DNA of 36,673 nucleotides from a virus. The notes under the pieces were generated by a model. It saw nothing but the letters and a program-made list of their open reading frames with translations. It had not been told where the DNA came from and made no database searches. Position 1 is the first letter of the stretch. The number at the start of each line of letters is the position of its first letter. Location of the stretch: IMG/VR virus record IMGVR_UViG_3300009152_000102, positions 1 through 36,673 of that record; one strand, written 5' to 3'. A program made the translations under genes and the position numbers. Positions 25,006-32,695 of this stretch are shown piece after piece.

Positions 25006-25154
25006 TGGTGGTTGTTGTGGGGGTCGAACCCACTTGTGCTGCCCTTCCGATGCACCAGAAGTTTGCCTTGCTAGGTAATTATTCTAACGCGGCTGACAGA
25101 TTACGCTACATTGAACCTTTCCGTCGGACTCCCTTTCGGGATTAGCGAACAACC
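25006..25154 (-). ncRNA. tRNA-like module 5, perfect acceptor and CCA end
   Basis: The acceptor GGTTGTT (25154-25148) pairs 7/7 with AACAACC (25016-25010), followed by discriminator A and encoded CCA (25008-25006). The T-arm is GTGGG-TTCGACC-CCCAC (25033-25017). A D-stem CTAA/TTAG (25145-25142 with 25087-25084) would enclose 54 nt, the same as module 4, including a CCC-GAAA-GGG hairpin. The anticodon side holds the hairpin CTTCTG/CGGAAG (25061-25044), but no clear enclosing stem. The total is 149 nt. Confidence 0.55.
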
Positions 25155-25165
25155 ATAAAGTTAAT

Positions 25166-25264
25166 GAAGGTGAAGCGGGAGTCTTAGCTACCCCACTGCC
25201 AAGAGCCGCGTCAACCAATGCCTTGGCGGTCTACGGCTCAATCGCTTTTTTAATTTTCACCTTC
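25166..25264 (-). ncRNA. tRNA-like module 6, 9-bp closing stem
   Basis: GAAGGTGAA (25264-25256) pairs 9/9 with TTCACCTTC (25174-25166). A 16-nt D region without a stem follows, then GAGCCG/CGGCTC enclosing 25 nt with a small CCAA/TTGG hairpin, a 6-nt variable segment, and a 5-bp T-type stem GTGGG/CCCGC with a 12-nt loop adjoining the closing stem. The order matches a tRNA but the T-loop is not canonical. The total is 99 nt. Confidence 0.45.
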
Positions 25265-25472
25265 AAAGAGGCACGTGGGACATCCTTTCAGATGCCGGTT
25301 TGTTTGTCATAGCCGCATTTAAACATCGAGTATCCTCGACTTTGGTTCGCAGTTAAATCCCTTGCGAGATACAGTCCCCGTCAGTCGCCTCACGCCCTTG
25401 CAAGAGCAGTAAGACTTTTTTTGGAGGTCAGCGGAACCAATGCACTACACCCAAACAGCGCACGTATAAAGT

Positions 25473-25576
25473 AAAGAGGTGACGGATTTAAACCGCCTGA
25501 GTCCTTTCCCGCCGGGTAATTACTCCCTTTGGTCAGACACCTCAAAGTTAGACCGTGTAGCAAATCCACGCCTCTT
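25473..25576 (-). ncRNA. tRNA-like module 7
   Basis: AAGAGG (25576-25571) pairs with CCTCTT (25479-25474). The T-arm is GGCGG-TTTAAAT-CCGTC (25497-25481) with a T-loop-like sequence. A small arm CGTG/CACG with a 9-nt loop sits at the D position. The middle holds CTTTG/CAAAG and CCC-GGC-GGG hairpins rather than a clear anticodon arm. There is no CCA. The total is 104 nt. Confidence 0.35.
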
Positions 25577-25845
25577 TCTGGACGCTTATTCGGATGCTTG
25601 CGGGGCTTCTCAACCCCTCACGGTATTTAAAGTTAGTGGCGGTTCGTTCGTCAAGAGGCACTGTGCGTGCTTTTCGATAAAGGGGTTTATTCCAACCCCA
25701 CCCGCCAGATTTCTATCAGATGACCAAGGCTTTCAAAGATGTTCTCCTTCGACCTGCGATTTGGCTTTTCGCTCACCTGACTTCACGCCAGGTGGTTCAC
25801 TGCCCCCCGTCAATGCGGTTTCGGGACTTATGGTAGCTTTTTCTC

Positions 25846-25907
25846 GCTGGGCCTCAAAGAACAGTCAGCTATTACCCTGACTCGAACAGTCAATCAGATG
25901 CCCAAGC
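25846..25907 (-). ncRNA. Long hairpin module at the 5' end of the RNA region
   Basis: GCTTGGGC (25907-25900) pairs with GCCCAGC (25852-25846) with one bulged T. The enclosed 47 nt can form TTGAC-TGTTCGA-GTCAG or GTCAG/CTGAC, two mutually exclusive stems. It lies 97 nt after the terminase stop. Confidence 0.35.
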
Positions 25908-26004
25908 GTTTGACAAGATAAATCTGCAAATAATTAAAAATAATTCCAGGCCCCCCTTTTCATTGAGGTTTCTGGGGTATTCCGAACTACTGTGCGTCCA
26001 AGAC

Positions 26005-27846
26005 CTATGAGGCAGGAGGGGCCTCGGACGGCTGCTCCACAGGTTTTTCTTCGGGCGGGGGAGGCGGTGGCGGGGCCAGGAACCCAAACGCCAAGGCGGG
26101 CACGAACTGCATCACCTCGCAGTCCCACAAGTGATTAGCTCGCTTACCAATTCGCTTCCACTCCGGTTTGCCGGCCAGGTTCTTCGTGCGAACTTCCGAC
26201 TCCATCTGGTCCAGGTAATCCTGCAAGCAATCTACGGAGGTGCTGTGCTTGCCAACCTTACGCATGCGCGAGAGCTGGTCCTTGAGTGCTAGGTTCGAGA
26301 AGTGATGCACACGCACCGGCCCTGTCCCCACATTCACCATACGAGCTGGAGCGTAGACCTTGCCCACCGGCTTACGACCCTTCGGTGTCTCCACCATCCA
26401 AGTAAACTCGTAGCGGGCATCCCCTCGTAGGGCCGTCCACTTGTTGATACCACACTGACGGATGACGTCGTCGAACTGGTCACCACAGTCAACATATGTC
26501 AGGGCGGGGTGAACCTCCAACGCCTTGCCCATCGCTATCACATCTTCCCATGTCTGCACATAGCGCCACTTCACAAGTCGGCTGTCACCACCTTCGGCCC
26601 AGCCCCTAACAAGACAAAAGAACCCCTCGCGCTGAACGTCCACAGACATGAAGCGAGCTCGTATCTGCTTCTCTCGCTTATGGTCGGTGTGTATCTTGCG
26701 TGTGCCTGGGTCGATGCGGGCTTCCTTCTCCCACTCGTCTCCCTGCTTGTAGTCTCCGATAGTCTGAAGCGAACCAAAGTCATCCGGTGCGTCCGACCAA
26801 AAATGGGCGAGCTGCTTCTGCTTGAAAATCTGCATCGCCTTTGAGTCGCCGTTCACATCGAGCACGAGCTTCGCACGCACGAACATTTCTGCCATAGCAC
26901 CCCACGAGCGTGCAGCCAATCCCGACCAAGTGTAACCTTGGTTCGCCGGGTCCGCCGTCGGGTTCGTAGGATTATAAAACCCTGTCGCATTAAAGTCGTC
27001 TCGGTTCGAGCGCGTATCCGCAAACTGCTTCTTGCACCCCTCGCACTCATACTTGGTTTCCCGCTTGATGAGTCCGTAGTCATACTCGCCGTCTCGCTGC
27101 ATGGCGTCGGGTATCTTCACTTGGTCCCAGGAGTATGGCTGGCGATGTCCGCAGGCGGGGCAGGCAAAGGACCAGACACGCCTATCAGTCGTTAGCCACA
27201 CCGCCTCGGTGTCGTCCCCTTGAAACGAACCCTGCGACATAAAGATACGCTTACCCAACCAACCAAAGCTCGTGACACGCGCCGACGCTTCAGCCAGATG
27301 CCCTTGGGGCCAGAGCCAAGTCTCGTCACCCACGAGCCATCTGATAGACCGCCGTTGTAGGTTCTTCTCATTGAACGCCCCCAAGCACCAAAAGGTCATG
27401 TCCTCCGTTTGGACCGTTCCCGACTTCTTCCCTGTCTCGTCCTTCGACAACTTCGCCAAGACCGGCGGGACATTCTCCCAAAGCACCCGCAAGCGGGACT
27501 GCATCCAGTCAGCCGCGTTGCTATCCTGGTCGTTCAGATAGAGCGTAGGAGCCGGTTGTCTGGCTATGATGAAGCAGGACAGCATCTCGGCCATCAAAGA
27601 CTTCCCAGACTGAATGGGCGCTATCGTAACCACTAGCCTGACTTCGGGGTCGGCACACGCTCGGAGCGGCTCCGCTAACCAAGGCGTCTCTGCCACCCGA
27701 AACCCTGAAGGCATCGGCGAGAAAGGTATCTGCCTGATGTTCTCCTCCAACCAAGTAACAATGTCCCCACCCTCGTCCGGGCGGAACACCTTCCGGATAC
27801 GAGCTTCAAGCTGGTCGGCAATTGCTTCCTTTTGGGCAGGGGTCAT
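26005..27846 (-). CDS. Terminase large subunit, GpA family
   Basis: A 613-residue protein. The N-terminal ATPase has Walker A at residues 76-83 (APIQSGKS) and Walker B with catalytic Glu at 168-175 (IRWLVGDE). A zinc-finger-like insert with C229, C232, C268 and C271 (CPACGH and CEGCKK) is typical of GpA proteins. The C-terminal nuclease shows D403 (SVDVQ), D453 (YVDCGDQ) and D575 (HLWDCEV). The protein cuts concatemers and drives DNA into the prohead. A run of seven prolines lies near the C-terminus. The ATG at 27846 overlaps the small-subunit stop as ATGA. A cos-type mechanism is suggested by the GpA family but no cos site was identified. Confidence 0.95.
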   Translation of the reverse strand: MTPAQKEAIADQLEARIRKVFRPDEGGDIVTWLEENIRQIPFSPMPSGFRVAETPWLAEPLRACADPEVRLVVTIAPIQSGKSLMAEMLSCFIIARQPAPTLYLNDQDSNAADWMQSRLRVLWENVPPVLAKLSKDETGKKSGTVQTEDMTFWCLGAFNEKNLQRRSIRWLVGDETWLWPQGHLAEASARVTSFGWLGKRIFMSQGSFQGDDTEAVWLTTDRRVWSFACPACGHRQPYSWDQVKIPDAMQRDGEYDYGLIKRETKYECEGCKKQFADTRSNRDDFNATGFYNPTNPTADPANQGYTWSGLAARSWGAMAEMFVRAKLVLDVNGDSKAMQIFKQKQLAHFWSDAPDDFGSLQTIGDYKQGDEWEKEARIDPGTRKIHTDHKREKQIRARFMSVDVQREGFFCLVRGWAEGGDSRLVKWRYVQTWEDVIAMGKALEVHPALTYVDCGDQFDDVIRQCGINKWTALRGDARYEFTWMVETPKGRKPVGKVYAPARMVNVGTGPVRVHHFSNLALKDQLSRMRKVGKHSTSVDCLQDYLDQMESEVRTKNLAGKPEWKRIGKRANHLWDCEVMQFVPALAFGFLAPPPPPPPEEKPVEQPSEAPPAS

Positions 27847-28622
27847 TTTTCATCCTCCATCTCCCCAAGGGTATCGTCGGTAAATCCTTCAAGCGAACCA
27901 CCCTCCTTCGGCACGTCCTCGTCTTCTAGGTCCTTCACCGCTCCAAAGAACGCAGCGTTCCCAGGGGCCGCCAACTTAATTCCAATCTCGTCGTCCCCAA
28001 TGTTCGGACTCCTGTCCCGCACATCCGGGCTGTATTCCGAAATCTTCCGAAACAGGTCCTCCTTAAAATCTCTAAACGCCTTCAAAGCTTTTGGGGGGTT
28101 ATCAGGATTTGCCTTGGGGGCTACCGTCAACTCCGCCCTGTCTATTAGGTTTCTCAATTGACCCATCACTTTTGCAAACCGCGCCGCCGCCACATTCGCA
28201 TCAATCAGCTTACCCTCCTCCTGAATACGCAGAAACCTCTCCTTCTCCAAACGCAATAGGGTCGCCACCGCTCGGTCATAATTCGCATACAATTTCCCCT
28301 GCGCCGGGTCACCCGACTGCAACGCCTGCATAAACACCTGACGAGTCAACGAACACAACTCCGTCTGCTCGCTCACACGAGTATCCATTTCCGAGTTCCC
28401 CGTCTCCCCTGTCACCGAACGCAATATGCTATCCAAGTCTCCAAGGTTCAACGGCTGCACCGGCTGACTAATATGCCCAGCCCTCTGCATCTCCGTTTTC
28501 CTTTTATCACGCCACGCTCGTGCCTCCTCAATCGAGTCTCCAGGCATACCCTCTTTCACGAGCTGCGACACTCGCCCTTTCGTCAGCCCAAGGGCTGCTG
28601 CTATCTCATTTTGTGATGCCAT
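27843..28622 (-). CDS. Terminase small subunit, Nu1-like
   Basis: A 259-residue protein whose first 30 residues form a helix-turn-helix (IAAALGLTKGRVSQLVKEGMP) like the DNA-binding domain of lambda Nu1. The middle is helical and suited to oligomerisation, and the acidic C-terminus (DEDVPKEGG) probably contacts the large subunit. It recognises the packaging site and is coupled to the large subunit gene by ATGA. It is longer than Nu1 (181 residues). The leader has TTGATA next to the ATG but no Shine-Dalgarno sequence. Confidence 0.8.
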   Translation of the reverse strand: MASQNEIAAALGLTKGRVSQLVKEGMPGDSIEEARAWRDKRKTEMQRAGHISQPVQPLNLGDLDSILRSVTGETGNSEMDTRVSEQTELCSLTRQVFMQALQSGDPAQGKLYANYDRAVATLLRLEKERFLRIQEEGKLIDANVAAARFAKVMGQLRNLIDRAELTVAPKANPDNPPKALKAFRDFKEDLFRKISEYSPDVRDRSPNIGDDEIGIKLAAPGNAAFFGAVKDLEDEDVPKEGGSLEGFTDDTLGEMEDEK

Positions 28623-28634
28623 TGTATATCAACG

Positions 28635-28665
28635 ATTTATGCGTGTTTTTCCCAAAGTCTAAACA
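28635..28665 (-). promoter_or_regulatory. Possible promoter for the terminase operon
   Basis: TTTAGA and CATAAA are spaced 16 nt apart on the minus strand just upstream of the small terminase gene, each matching 4 of 6 sigma-70 consensus bases. Weak evidence. Confidence 0.25.
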
Positions 28666-28672
28666 TCCTGGG

Positions 28673-29440
28673 TCAGAGTGCGGTGTCACAAGACCCCGAG
28701 TCCCCCCTCTTTTTGATAATAGATTTCTTAACGGGGGGTGGGGCAAAGGGCACTTTTTGCGTCCCGGAAAGTTTATTTCGTTTAGAGGAGAGTTGAGGGC
28801 TTCCTAGTCCCATATGGACGGAAGAGTTCTGTGTATTGGTGTGTGTGGAGCTGTGGGTGGTTGTGAGACGCTTTGATGGTTTGGTGGTGCGCTTGGATGC
28901 GTTACGCTGCCAGGCGTCTGCGTAAGCCTTGCAGGCGGCTTCGCTACGCATGTATTGGGATGGTGCGAGGTTGAACAGTTGTTGGATGCGTTTGACCTTC
29001 TTGGATACGAATTGGCGTGAGCACTCCCGTTGCTTGGCTAGCTCTGTCTCGGTGGGAGGGTCACCGATGCCGAAGGCTATGAGTATGCAGCGTGCTTGGA
29101 AGAGGCAGTCCGGGCTCTCTGATAGTTGCATAGCCATGACTACGCGGCGAACCACCTCTTGAACTTCTTCATCGGTGTATGTGCGCGGGGGTGGCCCCTC
29201 CCCGTCCAGGGCCTCTGCTGCTGGCTCCTCCTCGAATGAGAAGGCTTGATGGTCTGCCTTGACCTCGAAGGTGTAGTTACCGTCCCCCTCACGTATCTCT
29301 GGGCCGAGGCCTTGGGCTATGAGGGATTGCTGTGTGTCCTTGGGTTGTTGGGCGAACCAGTAAGCATATGCGTCTATGCCCCGCTTGTTGGGCGGCAGCT
29401 CTACCTCATTGTATTGGCCATCAGGAGGTTGTGTGTCCAT
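28673..29440 (-). CDS. Putative DNA-binding protein with HTH, 255 aa
   Basis: Residues 85-165 are helical and contain TETELAKQRECSRQFVSKKV, which reads as a helix-turn-helix like those of sigma region 4 or resolvase-type regulators. The last 90 residues are Ser/Thr/Lys-rich, basic and disordered. It sits between the replication genes and the terminase genes, a good place for a switch from early to late expression. It is a candidate for the protein that binds the start-associated motif, but nothing links them directly. The start at 29440 overlaps the preceding stop as TAATG. Its C-terminal HMGLGSP is duplicated in the next gene. Confidence 0.55.
   Translation of the reverse strand: MDTQPPDGQYNEVELPPNKRGIDAYAYWFAQQPKDTQQSLIAQGLGPEIREGDGNYTFEVKADHQAFSFEEEPAAEALDGEGPPPRTYTDEEVQEVVRRVVMAMQLSESPDCLFQARCILIAFGIGDPPTETELAKQRECSRQFVSKKVKRIQQLFNLAPSQYMRSEAACKAYADAWQRNASKRTTKPSKRLTTTHSSTHTNTQNSSVHMGLGSPQLSSKRNKLSGTQKVPFAPPPVKKSIIKKRGDSGSCDTAL
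28797..28818. repeat. 22-bp direct repeat, copy 1
   Basis: This matches 29540-29561 at 20 of 22 positions, in the same orientation and reading frame. On the minus strand it forms a hairpin with loop AGGA (CT/AG and GGG/CCC). Confidence 0.7.
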
Positions 29441-29679
29441 TAGACAAGGGGTTGGGGATTGTCACCCCCACAGGGGGAGCACTGGTTAGCATAAGGCATA
29501 CTACTGGGTATTAAGGAATAGTCAAATACCGCTTGACAGGGGCTTCCTAGCCCCACATGGAGTGCAATCGAACTGCTGCCGTTCGAGTATTCGATTATCG
29601 CATCGCGCTGACGCGCTCGCTCATCACCGGTTTGAGAGTCCGACTTGAGATGCGTGAGATGTTCAAATACTGCGTCCAT
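29440..29679 (-). CDS. Small unknown protein, 79 aa
   Basis: The 79-residue frame from the ATG at 29679 is coupled to the next gene by TAATG, the main reason to accept it. It is polar with several Cys near the C-terminus (SPCQAV, NQCSPCGG). The central HVGLGSP repeats the peptide HMGLGSP near the C-terminus of the following gene, through a 22-bp DNA duplication. No family is recognised. An alternative is that the segment is a remnant or a regulatory hairpin region read through by chance. Confidence 0.45.
   Translation of the reverse strand: MDAVFEHLTHLKSDSQTGDERARQRDAIIEYSNGSSSIALHVGLGSPCQAVFDYSLIPSSMPYANQCSPCGGDNPQPLV
29540..29561. repeat. 22-bp direct repeat, copy 2, perfect hairpin
   Basis: On the minus strand GGGGCT-AGGA-AGCCCC makes a 6-bp stem with a tetraloop. 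It is the stronger of the two copies and resembles a terminator stem but has no T-tract. Confidence 0.7.
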
Positions 29680-29707
29680 TGGGATTAGGAGTCTTTAACG
29701 AGCTCGT

Positions 29708-31804
29708 TCAGAATGGGTCTGTGGAGAGCGTCGTAATAGCAGCGTCGGTCCACTTGACGCCATGCCAGACGCCCTTGCGGTGGTCCCACAGGATGACCGG
29801 GTTCGAGTTGGATAGACGGATGAGGTGATTGGCCACATCTCCTGCGGTAGCGGTTCCTACGCCCAATTTGTGAGCGATGTAGCGGACGAGGTTCGAGTGT
29901 TCGGGTTCGTTGTGATGCTCCGTCGGCGGCATATCTATCATCTTGCTCAAATCCTTCATCGAGAAATTGGTCAGGACGTTCTCGTCGTTGACCTCCCACA
30001 GGATGCGTCCCTCTGCGTGTCGGAGGTTCACGAACGCTGTGGGCTTTCCGTCCTTGTCGAGGATGCCGGCACGCTTACCACGCTTGGTGAGAACCAGCTC
30101 AAAGAAGGGTCGTATCTTATCGGTGCGTCTTAATACGGCGACTTCACGCGCCCAGTTCACGAGCTCACTGGAACCAATACCGCTGTATGCGAGGTCGGAT
30201 ACCGTCGCTGCCGAGCTCTCTTCCTTTGCTCTGGGTTTGCCAGTGTGGTGTAGGAACACCCAGACCACGTTCGTTTCCATCAGGACTGGCGTAATCCAAT
30301 TGCGGAGGAACTGCGACGCATACGCCTGGTCGCTAATCGCCCCGCCGGCGAACGCCAAGAGAGGGTCCGCAAAGAAGAAGTCGGCCTTGTTGTGGACGAT
30401 GAGCTTGCGTGCCTGCTTGACGAACTCTAGCCCGACCTTGACCGTTTCCCGGTAGAACTTCACGTTCGTGCGCAATAGGACCTTCTCCTTGTCCGTCAGG
30501 GACATGCTGCCCACGATGCCCTTGAAAGCTTCGGCCAAATCTCCAGTGTCGTTCTCGGCCTGCATCACGATGCACTTGAAGGGGCGCGTGACCTGAATGT
30601 TGAAGAAGGGTCGGCCAATGGCCAACATGATTGCCATTTGCATCAGGAAGCTGGACTTGCCTATGCCAGACTGGCCGATGACGCACAATGAGCCGCCTTG
30701 GCAGAGCCAGCGGTTGCCGAGCACTGTGGTTGGGTCGTTGTCCGTGTTGTATTCCATCAGCTGGTCGACGGTGAGCTCGTCCGGGACCTCGCTGTTCTCA
30801 AGGTATGAGAGCCAGTCGTCCCAATTGGATTGCCCGACATTGAGTGCGACGATGCGTTGCTCGTGTTCGCCACGGAAGATGCCACCGAGCCTACTCCACC
30901 TTGAAGGGTTCTTGGTCATCTCATCTGGTTCGTAGTCGGAGAGGTAGTCGAACACCTGTTTGCGACGCAGCTTCCAGTCCTCGTAGTCCTTGGCATCTAC
31001 GCGCACCCATGCGTGCAAGCTCTTGCCGCCAGAGTCAATGATGGCTGAAATAGGCAGCTGTGACTGCTTGAAGATGGCAAACTGTTCGTCCTTCGGGCGC
31101 GTGTCGAACTCGACAAGCACATGACGGAACACGCTGACGCTATCGTCACGCCCGGTGAAGTCTCCCGCCTTGATGGGATTGATGCGGCACCACGCACCCT
31201 GTTGGCGTTCACGGAACATCGCTCTGTCCGTGGGATTAGGACCAAAGAAGTTGTCGAGCCACCACTTGACGGTCTGGAACGTCCCCTTGCTCGCCGGGAA
31301 GAAGCGTCCGTCTTCGTCCTCGCCAGCTTCGTTCGTGATGCAGATGACCTCGTCGTCCTTGAAACAGTTTTCGAGGAGCTGAGCCGTCGTGAAGCGCTCT
31401 CTGTCTGGCACCTGCGATAGGCTTCCCAAGTCCACCTTGAACTTTCCAGACTGCGTGACGTTGGTGATGGGCTGATGCTTGCGCGGGTCCAGGTCGCGCG
31501 GGTTATCGGTAAGCAGCCAGCCACGAGGCTTGCTATGGTTCTTTGCCATAGCGTCCTTCATCTTGTGACGGAGGTCGCTCTCGCCCCAAGGCGGTGAGCA
31601 CTTCATATTGTATGCCTGAAGGAGCATCCAAGCTTCCTGCTCGGAAAGGTTGAAGCCGTGGTAGAGCGAGATGGCTAACGAGTATGTCTGTCCGTGTCCA
31701 TCTGCTCCAGACACAGCCGGGGGCGTGGCAGCCATGTAGCGGGCTGCACGTTCGTAAGGCGTCGTTGTTGTCATGGGCGATGATAACTTCTGACCGCTAT
31801 TCAT
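29708..31804 (-). CDS. Primase-helicase (replication protein)
   Basis: Predicted at 698 residues from the ATG at 31804; an ATG at 31774 is an alternative. In order it has a PriCT-like helical domain (about residues 17-90), then an archaeo-eukaryotic-primase-like part with HVLVEFDTRP, DSGGKSLHAWVRV and NPSRWSRLGG (about 225-310), then a RecA-type helicase. The helicase shows Walker A GQSGIGKSS near residue 380, VMQAENDTGD near 415, Walker B ADFFFADPLLAF near 478 and FLHHTGKPR near 520. It would unwind DNA and prime synthesis at the phage fork. No DNA polymerase gene is in the window. A TTGACA lies 3 nt upstream of the first ATG. Confidence 0.85.
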   Translation of the reverse strand: MNSGQKLSSPMTTTTPYERAARYMAATPPAVSGADGHGQTYSLAISLYHGFNLSEQEAWMLLQAYNMKCSPPWGESDLRHKMKDAMAKNHSKPRGWLLTDNPRDLDPRKHQPITNVTQSGKFKVDLGSLSQVPDRERFTTAQLLENCFKDDEVICITNEAGEDEDGRFFPASKGTFQTVKWWLDNFFGPNPTDRAMFRERQQGAWCRINPIKAGDFTGRDDSVSVFRHVLVEFDTRPKDEQFAIFKQSQLPISAIIDSGGKSLHAWVRVDAKDYEDWKLRRKQVFDYLSDYEPDEMTKNPSRWSRLGGIFRGEHEQRIVALNVGQSNWDDWLSYLENSEVPDELTVDQLMEYNTDNDPTTVLGNRWLCQGGSLCVIGQSGIGKSSFLMQMAIMLAIGRPFFNIQVTRPFKCIVMQAENDTGDLAEAFKGIVGSMSLTDKEKVLLRTNVKFYRETVKVGLEFVKQARKLIVHNKADFFFADPLLAFAGGAISDQAYASQFLRNWITPVLMETNVVWVFLHHTGKPRAKEESSAATVSDLAYSGIGSSELVNWAREVAVLRRTDKIRPFFELVLTKRGKRAGILDKDGKPTAFVNLRHAEGRILWEVNDENVLTNFSMKDLSKMIDMPPTEHHNEPEHSNLVRYIAHKLGVGTATAGDVANHLIRLSNSNPVILWDHRKGVWHGVKWTDAAITTLSTDPF

Positions 31805-31833
31805 CCCTGTCAACCACCATCACGAAAGTTTCT

Positions 31834-32616
31834 TCAACTTTCCATCTCGAACAGCGAACCATCCTCATCGTCTTTCTTTCGGCTCTTCTTGGCGTGCGTC
31901 TCTGCAAGACCCTTGCTCATGCCCTCACGGACGAGGAGCATCGCTTTGGCGAAGGAGGTGGCAACTGGTTCGCCCGGTATGCCTGATGCCTCTGCCATCT
32001 GTGCGTGTAGTGCCTGCTGCGCGTGTATCCAGGGATTGATGTGGTGCATCTTCACATCGGACTTGTAAGAGAAGGCCGAGCTGATGGTGGTGTATTTATC
32101 CCGCATCCGCATTTGTGCGTGGACGGTGACGAGCTTCTCGCTCGCCTTGACCACGGACTGATAGACGATGGTGACCGCTTGGTCGCCGTTGGTCGCCTCA
32201 ATAGTAAGGTTGCCGCCCTTTTGGTGCCTGGCCTCATAGACCCACCTGACGTCGGTGGTCGCAACGACCTGTTCTACCCTCTCCACCGGGGCTAGGAGCT
32301 CTCTCTTGGGCATCTTGGCTATGTGTGCCTTCATGGGCACGAGCATACGCATCAGGCAAGAGCACGCCGGCAAGCGGATGTCTTCAAGGCCGGCCTGTTC
32401 GAGCCACTCGCTTACATCCTTCTCCTTGGCGAACCACCAAGCATCTACATTGGTTCGGCTGACCAAGTCGTAGCCAATCTTGCACACGAAGTCTTTCTCC
32501 TCGATGTCCATCACGAGGCGAACCAGTGTCTCGTCTATCATCAGTCGCACATTGATGATGATGTCAGATGCTTTCTTTTTGCCACTTATGGTAGGAGCAC
32601 ACACAAACGCACACAA
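31834..32616 (-). CDS. Unknown replication-region protein, start uncertain
   Basis: About 260 residues, alpha/beta, with a basic then acidic C-terminus (KKSRKKDDEDG). No ATG exists at the 5' end. The earliest usable codons are TTG at 32616 and GTG at 32604, and the frame stays open to 32760, inside the upstream gene. The upstream in-frame sequence (DEEGEQPSATNPDG) looks like an acidic linker, and the upstream gene ends CTC-TGA-C, so production as a +1 frameshift extension of that gene is possible. The function is not recognised. Its place between a KOW-like protein and the primase-helicase suggests a role in replication or recombination. Confidence 0.5.
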   Translation of the reverse strand: MCAFVCAPTISGKKKASDIIINVRLMIDETLVRLVMDIEEKDFVCKIGYDLVSRTNVDAWWFAKEKDVSEWLEQAGLEDIRLPACSCLMRMLVPMKAHIAKMPKRELLAPVERVEQVVATTDVRWVYEARHQKGGNLTIEATNGDQAVTIVYQSVVKASEKLVTVHAQMRMRDKYTTISSAFSYKSDVKMHHINPWIHAQQALHAQMAEASGIPGEPVATSFAKAMLLVREGMSKGLAETHAKKSRKKDDEDGSLFEMES

Positions 32617-32695
32617 CTCCGTGTGAGGGAGTATGCGCGAGGGGACTATCTCCCAACCGTCTGGGTTGGTTGCGGAAGGCTGCTCGCCCTCCTCG

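Larger units (their letters stand above)
23593..26004 (-). other. 2.4 kb gene-free structured RNA region
   Basis: Between the large terminase stop and the gpW start no credible protein gene is found. Open frames here are short, on the wrong strand or antisense to RNA structures. The minus strand instead holds many strong hairpins and long-range stems. Examples are CCCTGC-GAAA-GCAGGG at 23828-23843, CCTTGGG-GTCG-CCCAAGG at 23884-23901, and CACCTG/CAGGTG near 25790, together with the tRNA-like modules listed separately. The region is oriented with the late operon, so it would be transcribed between terminase and portal. A TTGACA at 24005-24010 has no -10 box at normal spacing. Confidence 0.75.

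Noticed and set aside
24503-25154. Ordinary tRNA genes
   Set aside because: T-arms and CCA ends look normal, but the acceptor 5' strands lie 129-226 nt away and no normal D-arm or anticodon arm fits within 75-90 nt.
25479-25880. 133-codon plus-strand frame in the RNA region, and similar frames at 24059-24382 and 23511-23846
   Set aside because: They lie opposite or across strong RNA stems, have unbalanced composition, no neighbours on their strand and no start signal. Such frames are common artefacts over tRNA-like arrays.
29440-29679. Possible tRNA fragment around a TTCGATT sequence
   Set aside because: The flanking bases cannot form a T-stem and no acceptor partner is nearby.
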